64,000 bases of DNA from Bacillota bacterium (GTDB taxonomy: Bacteria > Planctomycetota > UBA8108 > UBA1146), in assembly GCA_003973385.1 (NCBI GenBank), contig QNYK01000079.1:121810-185809 (forward strand), read 5' to 3'. The notes beneath the pieces were generated by a model that was given only the letters and a program-made list of their open reading frames with translations, was not told the DNA's origin and searched no databases. Positions 43,859 through 51,837 of the stretch are shown in pieces (position 1 is the first letter of the stretch; each line of letters begins with the position of its first letter). A program made the translations under genes and the position numbers.

Positions 43859-46012
43859 ATGGCCTTTCCATCTGCACCGACAAGGGATTCACATCGAATC
43901 ACCCACCTGTGTGCTTCCAGTTGGCTGCTCACCATCGTGTTGCTCTTCTCGTCAGCCACTTTCATCGAAGCTCAGGTGCCCTGTCCGTTGACGAACCCGC
44001 CCTTCGGCACCTGTTTCATGCAGACCGGTTCCTACCCCGGTGAGTTGCCCTATGCAGCAACGGTGATCGATGGAGAATCGATTGTTCTCGTTGCCGATTA
44101 CCTGAGCGGACTCTTCTACAAGTTCGATGTCGGCTCGCTCGCCAATTCGGCGCAATTCTCTTGCCCCCTGGGACCCGCGACATACCTCGGCGTAGCGTGG
44201 GATACTGATCAAGATCTTCTCTACTGGCTGATCAATGATCAGGGGGCGCTGATCCTTGCGTCCTCGAGTTCCGGAGGAAATCTGATCGGTACTCCGGTAG
44301 TGCTCGACCTTCCTGTCGGCACCACCACGGTCACAGGCCTCGAGTGGCACCCCGGAACCGGAAATCTCTGGACCAACGATCTGCAAGGGGATACCTACCT
44401 TGAGTTTTCACCGGATGGCAGCTTCTCTGGTAACTCCTTCCTGAATCCGGAAACGACCTCCACCGGAGCAGGTGCATTTGGACTCGGGTTGTCGATCATG
44501 CTCGATCAAAACACTGGAAATTACCTGTTCGATATTCCAGTCGGACCACCGTCCGCTCAGCGCGCCAACCAGGTCGTGAGAGTGGATGAGACCGGTGCCG
44601 AACAGGGCCTCTTCTACCCGCTCGCCAGCATCAATGCCCTGAGCGGGTGGGTGACCGGCATCGGCTGGACCGAAAATGGCAGTTGGGGTGGACCCAGCGA
44701 GTTCGTGGTCGACACCACCAACGAAATCATCGTCGAGGTGGCGGTACCCAATCCGAATGCACCCTCGATCTCGACTTTCACCTGCATCGCCGATGGCGAC
44801 AACAATGTCACTCTCGAGTGGCTCAACCCCATCAACTACTCCAGCATCATTGTCTCCAGAGACAATGTCGAGATTGCCACCATCGCCTCCGGAGTGGACA
44901 CCTACACCGATGCCGACCTCGACTCGGGATCATACATGTACACGCTCAAGCCGGTTCCGGCGAGCGGCGCCAATCTTCCGGAAGCCGCCTGTAACGTCGT
45001 CGTCGGATTCGGTCGGCTGATCGATCAGGTTCCTCATGGAGGCAGCGAGCCCGGACCGACCACGGTCATCGAAAGTTCAGGACAGTTGGTCGTCGCAGAT
45101 TCTTCGGGACTGACCGCCTGGCTCTACTCGAAAGATCTCACCCCGACAGGCGGCATCCCTGGTCCCTTCGCTTCGGCAGTGGATCTGATCGGGATCGCAT
45201 GGAACTCGTCGAATGACACCCTCACATGGTTGACTTCAACCGGCGAACTCGTCACCACCGATCTGCAAGGTGGTTCGATCTCCAGTGCGACCCTGACATC
45301 ACCAGGGCTTGGGCAACTCGGAGAGATCACCTGGTCGACGGCTGCAGGCCGCTTCCTGGGGATTGATCGTTCCGAGGTTTCAACTTTCGAGTTTGACGCG
45401 GATGGAACCACTGAATCTCGACTGACGCCGATCCCTCCGACACCCTCTGGGGCGTCCGTGTTCATCGGTGGCATCACTTCGAGGGATTCAGGTCTGATCA
45501 GTGTCTGTGACTTTGCCGTCGGTTCGCTCAACGACGGTGGCATCAGCCGCGTCGAACGCGCCGTCGACGGTACGGCCAGCGGAATCGGTTTCGATGTCGC
45601 ACCGTCTGCCAACACCGGAGATGTCACCGGAATCTCATCCACAGAGACAGGCCCCTTTGGAACTCCCGTCACCTATCTTGTCGGAGGCGATACTGCGACC
45701 ATCTACATGCTCTCTGGTGACCTCGCGGGAACCGGGTCCGACTTCGTACGTGGCGATATTACCGCGGATGGAACCCGTAACCTGGTCGATGTGACGGTGC
45801 TGCTGCTCTACATGTTTGATCCTTCCCAGCCTGCTGCCACTTGCCTGGATGCTGCGGATATCAACGACGATGGTGCGGTGGACATCACCGATGCGATCTC
45901 TCTTCTGGAGTTCCTGTTCCTGGGCGGGTCGGTTCCTCCTGCCCCCTCCAGCAGTTGCGGGCCGGACGAAATCATCGACAACCTGACTTGCCAGGAGTTT
46001 GACGGCTGCTAG
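43859..46012 (+). CDS. exported two-propeller-half / FN3-like / dockerin-like protein
   Basis: 717 residues. A signal peptide ending near FIEAQ leads to a propeller-like region (about 40-300) with repeated GLEWHPGTGNLWTND and LGVAWDTDQDLLYWL strands, an FN3-like module at about 302-380 (VTLEWLNPINYSSIIVSRDN), a second propeller-like region (385-620) and a dockerin-like C-terminus (GDITADGTRNLVDVT, DINDDGAVDITDA). The tail is CGPDEIIDNLTCQEFDGC. The FN3-like module is the same type that is tandemly repeated in the 35881 gene. Probably an extracellular or surface protein. A bidirectional terminator follows. Confidence 0.8.
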   Translation: MAFPSAPTRDSHRITHLCASSWLLTIVLLFSSATFIEAQVPCPLTNPPFGTCFMQTGSYPGELPYAATVIDGESIVLVADYLSGLFYKFDVGSLANSAQFSCPLGPATYLGVAWDTDQDLLYWLINDQGALILASSSSGGNLIGTPVVLDLPVGTTTVTGLEWHPGTGNLWTNDLQGDTYLEFSPDGSFSGNSFLNPETTSTGAGAFGLGLSIMLDQNTGNYLFDIPVGPPSAQRANQVVRVDETGAEQGLFYPLASINALSGWVTGIGWTENGSWGGPSEFVVDTTNEIIVEVAVPNPNAPSISTFTCIADGDNNVTLEWLNPINYSSIIVSRDNVEIATIASGVDTYTDADLDSGSYMYTLKPVPASGANLPEAACNVVVGFGRLIDQVPHGGSEPGPTTVIESSGQLVVADSSGLTAWLYSKDLTPTGGIPGPFASAVDLIGIAWNSSNDTLTWLTSTGELVTTDLQGGSISSATLTSPGLGQLGEITWSTAAGRFLGIDRSEVSTFEFDADGTTESRLTPIPPTPSGASVFIGGITSRDSGLISVCDFAVGSLNDGGISRVERAVDGTASGIGFDVAPSANTGDVTGISSTETGPFGTPVTYLVGGDTATIYMLSGDLAGTGSDFVRGDITADGTRNLVDVTVLLLYMFDPSQPAATCLDAADINDDGAVDITDAISLLEFLFLGGSVPPAPSSSCGPDEIIDNLTCQEFDGC

Positions 46013-46042
46013 CCCCAGAACTTCTGGACACTGCACGTCATG

Positions 46043-46080
46043 AAAAAGGCTCCCACCGTCAACACGGTGGGAGCCTTTTT
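46043..46080. terminator. bidirectional terminator
   Basis: A 17-bp stem (46043-46059 with 46064-46080) with A-run and T-run arms and a four-base loop lies between two convergent genes, serving both strands. Confidence 0.88.
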
Positions 46081-46110
46081 CGATGTCCCCAACACGACGC
46101 TGGAAATCCA

Positions 46111-47136
46111 TCAGGGAGAGAGTACCTCGGCCAGCCGTGGTAACGAGTGATCTAGCCTGTAATCGACGGAGGAGTGGTCGTCATCAAACTCCTCATGGAT
46201 GTGAGGGATCGATAGATCTCGCAACTTCTTTGCCAGCATCCGGGCACCATGGTGGAGCCGAAACTGATCGCGATAGCCACAGTCGATAAAAAGCAATTTC
46301 ATCGACTTCAGCGCATCTGCATGTCGGTCGACCATCTGAACCGGATCGTGTTCGAGCCAGCATTGCCATCTCGCAGAGATGATCTCTCCTGTTTCGAGAT
46401 CGAACGGCAGGTGGTATTCCCCCGGACTCTCCCGATCGGGATCATAGAACGCCGCCATGGCCAGAATCATCAGCGTCATCACATCCGCATGCTTCGGCTT
46501 CACCTTGGCACGGAACTTCTCCAGAAATGCCTCCTTGCCTCCAGCTCTACGCAAGACATCCAGCGCCACTGGAAAATCTGGCAGGTATCCGTACGGGAAG
46601 TACATATCGCCGCTGTGACAGGCGATGGCTCCCCATGTATCGGAATGCAGCATGCCGTGGACGATGGCTCCGTAGCCTCCAGATGATTTGCCGAACACCC
46701 CCCGATGATCCCTGCCCGGGATGGTTCGCCACTTCGAGTCGATGAAGGGCACCAGTTCCTCGACCAGATAGCTGGCCCAGGGACCCACCGCAGGAGAATC
46801 GATGTACTGGTTGCCACCGAGAGATGTGTATCCATCGGGCATGGCAACGATACACGGTTTCATCTGGGAGGTACCGACGAGACGATCGAGGCGTTCCGGC
46901 AAGTTCTCGGTGAAAGCACTCCAGGCCAGATGTTTCAAACCGCTGCCGGTGAATCCGGCCAGATCGACCAGTAACGGATAGCGCTGATCGGTGCCATCTT
47001 GGTAGCCGGGAGGCGTCCAGATGGCGACCTGTCGCAGGGGAGAATCGCCCAGCGGGTTGTTTACCAGCAGTTCGGAGCGGTGTTCGACCACCTCGACGGT
47101 ACCAGGTAGCCCCTCATATCTTCTCAATTGGCCCAC
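46111..47136 (-). CDS. esterase D-like alpha/beta hydrolase
   Basis: 341 residues of the putative esterase (PF00756-like) group. The nucleophile elbow is FGKSSGGYG with Ser151 in G-K-S-S-G; the acid is probably the Asp in LLFIDCGYRDQF and the base the His in FDDDHSSVDYR. RYPLLVDLAGFTGSG and KWRTIPGRDHRGVFG are typical of the family. No signal peptide is visible, so it is probably cytoplasmic. The GTG start at 47136 has only a weak ribosome site and is uncertain. It is divergent from the M3 peptidase gene. Substrate not predictable. Confidence 0.8.
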   Translation of the reverse strand: MGQLRRYEGLPGTVEVVEHRSELLVNNPLGDSPLRQVAIWTPPGYQDGTDQRYPLLVDLAGFTGSGLKHLAWSAFTENLPERLDRLVGTSQMKPCIVAMPDGYTSLGGNQYIDSPAVGPWASYLVEELVPFIDSKWRTIPGRDHRGVFGKSSGGYGAIVHGMLHSDTWGAIACHSGDMYFPYGYLPDFPVALDVLRRAGGKEAFLEKFRAKVKPKHADVMTLMILAMAAFYDPDRESPGEYHLPFDLETGEIISARWQCWLEHDPVQMVDRHADALKSMKLLFIDCGYRDQFRLHHGARMLAKKLRDLSIPHIHEEFDDDHSSVDYRLDHSLPRLAEVLSP

Positions 47137-47242
47137 TCCGTTTCTACAGGTCTCGGTGATTCCACTGCTCGCAGCGGTTAGAATCCACCTCCTGACTGCT
47201 CAGGGCAACCGCCGATTCGTCCCCAGAAAGGGAAAATCACAG

Positions 47243-48970
47243 ATGGAAAAAACAGCGTTTCCGCGTCGATTCCTCGCCGAGGATTTCACTGCAAGTAGCC
47301 TTGAATCGATCGAGGCCATCTACCTCGACCTTCTCGATCGAGACATCGATGACCAGGAATCTCTGCTCAACTGGTGCAGAGAGTGGAGTGAAATCGATGC
47401 AGTTCTGGCGGAGGAGGGTGCGCGCAGGTACGTCGACCACACCTGCTACACCTCCGACGAGGCGATCAATGCCCGCTACATGGAGTGGATCGAGAAGATC
47501 CGGCCAGGACTCAAGAAGATCATGTTCGACATGGATCGAAAGTTCATCGCATCCGCAGCTCTCGATTCACTTCCCGCCGAAGAGTTCGGGACATGGGTCA
47601 AATCGGTTCGCAATAGCGTTGAGTTGTTCCGCGAGGCAAATATCCCACTGCAGACCGAGGAAGCAAAGCTGGACGCCGAGTACGACAAGGTAATCGGTGC
47701 CATGACCATCGAGTTCGACGGAGAGACTCGCACCATCCCGTTCATGGGAAGAATCCTGGAAGAAACCGACCGCGATCGACGTGAAGCAGCATTTCGCGCC
47801 ATCTGGGAACGATTCGGCCAGGACAACGGGGCGATGCAGGACATCTTTGACAAGCAACTGGAACTTCGCCACCAGATGGCACTCAACGCCGGCTTCGACA
47901 ACTACAGGACATTACGTTTTCGTCAGCTGGAGCGCTTCGATTACGGTCCCGCAGAGTGCATGCAATTTCACGACTCCATCGAGAAGGTGATCTTACCGTT
48001 TGTCCAGGAACGCGCCGCCCGGCGTCGCGAGACTCTCGGGTTGGATCAACTGAGGCCCTGGGATACATCTGTCGACCCGAAGGGAAGGCCACCGCTTCGC
48101 CCTCTCGAGGGCGATACGAACCTGATCGATGGGTGCAGTCAGATCTTTGGCGAGGTTCACCCGGATCTTCAGAAGATGTTCAGTCTGTTGATCGATGGCA
48201 AGCTGCTCGATCTCGATTCCCGCAAGAACAAGGCACCCGGCGGCTACCAGTACAACTTCGAGGAGATCCGGGTTCCCTTCATCTTCATGAACGCTGCCGG
48301 AAAGCAGGGAGATGTCCAAACGCTGCTCCACGAGGGTGGGCACGCTTTCCACAGCATCGAGTCCCGCCACCACGAGTTGATTGCCAACCGTGGTGCCCCG
48401 ATCGAATTCTGCGAGGTCGCCTCGATGGCGATGGAACTGCTGGGCGCCCCTCACCTCGATGTCTTCTACAAGGACCCTGATCAGATCACCCGCGCTCGCA
48501 TCGAGCACCTCGAAGGTGTCATCAGCCTGTTCCCATGGGTGGCGATGATCGATTCGTTCCAGCACTGGCTCTACACGAACCCGGGCCACTCCAGAGAAGA
48601 TCGAACCACGACATGGCTCGGCATCATGGACCGATTCAGCACCAAAGAGATGGACTGGAGCGGATTCGAGCACGTCCGAGCGAACCGCTGGCTGCGTCAA
48701 TCGCACCTGTTCGGCGTACCGTTCTACTACATCGAGTACGCGATCGCACAACTGGGAGCACTGCAGGTGTGGAGAAATCACCGCAAGGACCCGGATGGTG
48801 CGATTCAGAGTTACCGTGCCGGCCTGGCACTCGGCAACACCCGCTCACTGCCCGAACTGTACGCAGGTGCTGGAATCAAATTCGACTTTTCACAGGAGAT
48901 GCTGGAGGACCTGATCGGAATGGTCCGCGAAGAGATCGATATGCTGGAAAACTCCAGTTCTTCAAACTGA
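47243..48970 (+). CDS. M3 family oligoendopeptidase (PepF-like)
   Basis: A 575-residue zinc metallopeptidase of family M3. The active-site helix is LLHEGGHAFHSIES with HEGGH at 363-367, and the third ligand Glu is in the following IEFCEVASMAMELL. VPFYYIEYAIAQLGALQVW and ALGNTRSLPELYAGAGIKF are conserved near the end. It cleaves short peptides in the cytoplasm in known relatives. The ATG at 47243 has AAAGGGA upstream; the longer frame into the divergent esterase promoter is rejected. Confidence 0.9.
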   Translation: MEKTAFPRRFLAEDFTASSLESIEAIYLDLLDRDIDDQESLLNWCREWSEIDAVLAEEGARRYVDHTCYTSDEAINARYMEWIEKIRPGLKKIMFDMDRKFIASAALDSLPAEEFGTWVKSVRNSVELFREANIPLQTEEAKLDAEYDKVIGAMTIEFDGETRTIPFMGRILEETDRDRREAAFRAIWERFGQDNGAMQDIFDKQLELRHQMALNAGFDNYRTLRFRQLERFDYGPAECMQFHDSIEKVILPFVQERAARRRETLGLDQLRPWDTSVDPKGRPPLRPLEGDTNLIDGCSQIFGEVHPDLQKMFSLLIDGKLLDLDSRKNKAPGGYQYNFEEIRVPFIFMNAAGKQGDVQTLLHEGGHAFHSIESRHHELIANRGAPIEFCEVASMAMELLGAPHLDVFYKDPDQITRARIEHLEGVISLFPWVAMIDSFQHWLYTNPGHSREDRTTTWLGIMDRFSTKEMDWSGFEHVRANRWLRQSHLFGVPFYYIEYAIAQLGALQVWRNHRKDPDGAIQSYRAGLALGNTRSLPELYAGAGIKFDFSQEMLEDLIGMVREEIDMLENSSSSN

Positions 48971-48993
48971 TTTGTAGAGACAAGGAGATCGAG

Positions 48994-49776
48994 ATGAAAA
49001 AGATGTTCATCAGTGGAATGTGTTTCACGGTGCTGCTGCTGGCAGTGCAAGTTCCTACCCTCTCATTTGCCACAGGAGATGAGGAGAAGGCCAAGGATCC
49101 GGTGATCGAAAAGGTGCAGGCCTATATCGCCGAGCAGACCAGCTCTGGAGCACTCCAGAAGGGCACCACAGGCGGTTGGAAATCCCGCCTCCCCAAGTTT
49201 CCGGCGGTCCAGTTCCCTGCGACCAGTACCTATATCTGGAAACTGAAGACAACCATGGGAGAGATCGAGATCGAGTTCCTTCCCGACGTGGCGCCCAATC
49301 ATGTCGCCAACTTCATCTACCTGACGGAACTGGGATTCTTCGATGATCTCAAGTTCCATCGGGTCATCCCTGGCTTCATGGCGCAGGGTGGTTGCCCGCA
49401 GGGAACTGGTCGTGGCAATCCAGGATATCGCTTCGCCGGCGAATTTGATTCGTCGGTAAGGCACACTCGTGGCGGTCTGCTCTCGATGGCCAACTCGGGG
49501 CCAAATACCGATGGCAGCCAGTTCTTCATCACGTTCAAAGAGACTCCCCATCTCGATGGCAAACACACCATCTTCGGCAAGGTGCGTGCTGGCGAAGACA
49601 CTCTCAAGGCCATCGAGAAGGTCGGGTCCGGGTCGGGGCGGACCACATCAGCTGTGAAGATCGAAAAAGCGACGGTGGCGATCGAGACCAAAGGAGCCTC
49701 GAAGAAGAAGGTCAAAAAGAAAGTCGAAAAGAAAGCACCTGCCAAGAAAGAACCTACCCAGAAGGAGAACCGATGA
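48994..49776 (+). CDS. exported cyclophilin-type peptidyl-prolyl isomerase
   Basis: 260 residues. A signal peptide ([20 protein letters not shown], cleavage near SFATG) precedes a helical linker and a cyclophilin domain at about 85-225: [21 protein letters not shown] and [17 protein letters not shown] contain the usual active-site Arg, Phe and Gln. The C-terminus is a Lys-rich tail ([11 protein letters not shown]). The ATG has AAGGAG six bases upstream. It overlaps a second cyclophilin gene by four bases, so an exported and a cytosolic foldase are co-expressed. Confidence 0.88.
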   Translation: MKKMFISGMCFTVLLLAVQVPTLSFATGDEEKAKDPVIEKVQAYIAEQTSSGALQKGTTGGWKSRLPKFPAVQFPATSTYIWKLKTTMGEIEIEFLPDVAPNHVANFIYLTELGFFDDLKFHRVIPGFMAQGGCPQGTGRGNPGYRFAGEFDSSVRHTRGGLLSMANSGPNTDGSQFFITFKETPHLDGKHTIFGKVRAGEDTLKAIEKVGSGSGRTTSAVKIEKATVAIETKGASKKKVKKKVEKKAPAKKEPTQKENR

Positions 49777-50369
49777 GTAACGACAGCATCGATGCGATGA
49801 AGGAAGCCGTTGCAGCGCTCAAGGAAGCTGGCGAGATCGACACCTCGTCGGCGAACTGGAGATCTGCACTGCCTCGTTTCCCCGAGACCCCCATCTCTGC
49901 GAAAGATGAGATCTACTGGGTGATCGAGACCAACCACGGCACCATGAAGGCGCGTCTACTGCCCGATGTGGCTCCCGATCATGTCCGCAACACGATGTAC
50001 CTGACCGAACTGGGATTTTACAACGACCTCAAATTCCATCGGGTCATCCGCGGCTTCATGGCACAGGGCGGATGCCCCGAGGGAACCGGCATGGGCGGTC
50101 CCGGCTATAAGTTCGAGGGAGAGTTCTCATCCGAAGCGCGGCATGACCGTCGCGGCTTGCTCTCGATGGCCAACGCAGGCGCCGGCACCGACGGCAGCCA
50201 GTTCTTCATCACCTTCACTCCGACTCCGCATCTCGATAAGAAACACACCGTCTACGGTGAAGTGATCGAGGGGCAGCCGGTGCTCGAAGAACTGGAAAAG
50301 CGCGGCTCCGGCGACGGCGCCACCTCGGAACCCTTGATGATGATCCAGTCGAGGATCGAGTCTGCCTGA
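49773..50369 (+). CDS. cytosolic cyclophilin-type peptidyl-prolyl isomerase
   Basis: 198 residues, no signal peptide. The cyclophilin core has [21 protein letters not shown] and [20 protein letters not shown], close to the upstream paralog, showing tandem duplication. An N-terminal helical segment (about 1-45) precedes the domain. It starts at ATG 49773 in an ATGA overlap with AAGGAG upstream. Confidence 0.88.
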   Translation: MSNDSIDAMKEAVAALKEAGEIDTSSANWRSALPRFPETPISAKDEIYWVIETNHGTMKARLLPDVAPDHVRNTMYLTELGFYNDLKFHRVIRGFMAQGGCPEGTGMGGPGYKFEGEFSSEARHDRRGLLSMANAGAGTDGSQFFITFTPTPHLDKKHTVYGEVIEGQPVLEELEKRGSGDGATSEPLMMIQSRIESA

Positions 50370-50420
50370 AGGCTCGAGTGCCGCTCGCCATCACTCAGAT
50401 CCAGGAGCATCCGGATCCGG

Positions 50421-51008
50421 TCAGTTCATGTCCGGATCCGGGGGCATCCAGGACCAGAGTGTCTGCTGTCCACCCATCTCCCTGAGTACCTCCGCCCACA
50501 TCTGATCGGCAGGGGTCTGCAACAGTCCTGCCCTCGCCCGCTTCGAGAGCACCCACGATTGCTCCCGGACTTCCTGCTCCAGTTGACCTGCCCCCCATCC
50601 CGAGTAGCCGAGGAAAAACAGGTAGTGCTCGACAGACTCGGAGCCGGATCGGATGCGCTCGATCGATCGGTGGAGATCTTCCGGCAAGAAGATGCCACTG
50701 CCGACCTCGCGATCCTGCTGTGAGTGACCGTGGCCATGGCAGAGCGCGAACACCTTGTCGCTCTCGACGGGTCCACCGAACTGCACGCAGGAGTGCGAGG
50801 TTCCCCCGGCATCCATCTCTTCAAGTACACGATCGACAGGAATCTGGGTCGGTCGATTGATCACCAGCCCGAACGACCCCTCCTGGTCGTGATCACAGAT
50901 GAGAATCACTGTTCGATGGAAGTTGGGGTCCCGTAGCATCGGCGTGGCGATCAACAGATCGCCCGCTTCGATCTCAGTCTCTCCGAGCGAATCGAATTCT
51001 TCGAACAT
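50421..51008 (-). CDS. yqgE: YqgE/AlgH family protein
   Basis: 195 residues of the YqgE (DUF179, AlgH) family: GDLLIATPMLRDPNFHRTVI, GSFGLVINRPTQIPVD, VQFGGPVESDKVFALC and YLFFLGYSGWGAGQLEQEV are the conserved blocks. Family function is unsettled; AlgH was named from alginate regulation in Pseudomonas. Here it is a single gene between the cyclophilins and mrfB. Confidence 0.85.
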   Translation of the reverse strand: MFEEFDSLGETEIEAGDLLIATPMLRDPNFHRTVILICDHDQEGSFGLVINRPTQIPVDRVLEEMDAGGTSHSCVQFGGPVESDKVFALCHGHGHSQQDREVGSGIFLPEDLHRSIERIRSGSESVEHYLFFLGYSGWGAGQLEQEVREQSWVLSKRARAGLLQTPADQMWAEVLREMGGQQTLWSWMPPDPDMN

Positions 51009-51066
51009 GGTGGCGGCTCCAGCGGTGTTCTTGCAGGTCGTCGGGAGGGAGCCTCTGCAGCTGCCT

Positions 51067-51837
51067 CTAGCGACCGATTGTCACCCCTTGCAGGGCGATT
51101 CTCAATGCCACCAGTGAGATCAAATCGCGTCGATTGTGCTCGAACACCGGCTCGATCACCGATACAGGGGCGCCTTCTCGTAGATCCTGGAATCGAAGCG
51201 GAGCCTCGCTTCCGGGCACATCGTCACCCTGACGAGGAGTAGCCAGCAATCGCTCCTCTGCCGTGGTCAAGCGACAGTCGGGCCACTGCTTGCGGTACCG
51301 TTTCCTCACCTCGACCAGCAGATCTTCCGATTCGATGGCACCGGCGATACCCGACAGACGATGCCAACCCCATCGGGTGCGCAAGAACGGCAGATCGAAG
51401 CCGTTGCCGTTATAGGTGACCACCCGATCAAATCGTCCGAGCAACCGTAGCAGCCGCTCCAGTTGCCGACGCTCCGTCTGAACATCTCCGCTGTACCACT
51501 GCTGCAGTCGCAGCGAATCCTGATCTCGATGGAGGATACCGATCATCGATGCCAGCGATCGGTCCGCTCTCAATCCGGTCGTCTCGAGATCGAGAAAGAT
51601 CACATCGTGGGGAGTCTGTTCGATCCACTCGCTGGAGACGCGATGATCGACCGTGGCATCGTAATCGGCGGCCATCGTCGGTGATCTGCGGCTATCACCG
51701 GAGCCGCCGCGTTCCTGAAATCGCCCAGTAGATCGCCCACTGGATCGCCCACTGGATCGCTGCGCGGATCGACGAGCGGCCGCTTGCGATGACCTTCGCA
51801 GAGAACGCCGCAGGCGTTCGTGCGAGTCCCGTTTCAA
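51067..51837 (-). CDS. mrfB: MrfB/YprB-like RNase-H-fold exonuclease
   Basis: 256 residues. An Arg/Ser-rich N-terminus with GRSSGRSTGR-type repeats (about 1-50) precedes a DnaQ/RNase-H-like exonuclease domain: VIFLDLETTGL (DxE), RVVTYNGNGFDLPFLRTR (second Asp), and FEHNRRDLISLVAL (HxxxxxD). In B. subtilis MrfB (YprB) is the nuclease partner of helicase MrfA (YprA) in repair of mitomycin C damage. Here the gene overlaps the MrfA-like gene by four bases, which supports the same pairing. The TPR part of B. subtilis YprB is absent. Confidence 0.8.
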   Translation of the reverse strand: MKRDSHERLRRSLRRSSQAAARRSAQRSSGRSSGRSTGRFQERGGSGDSRRSPTMAADYDATVDHRVSSEWIEQTPHDVIFLDLETTGLRADRSLASMIGILHRDQDSLRLQQWYSGDVQTERRQLERLLRLLGRFDRVVTYNGNGFDLPFLRTRWGWHRLSGIAGAIESEDLLVEVRKRYRKQWPDCRLTTAEERLLATPRQGDDVPGSEAPLRFQDLREGAPVSVIEPVFEHNRRDLISLVALRIALQGVTIGR

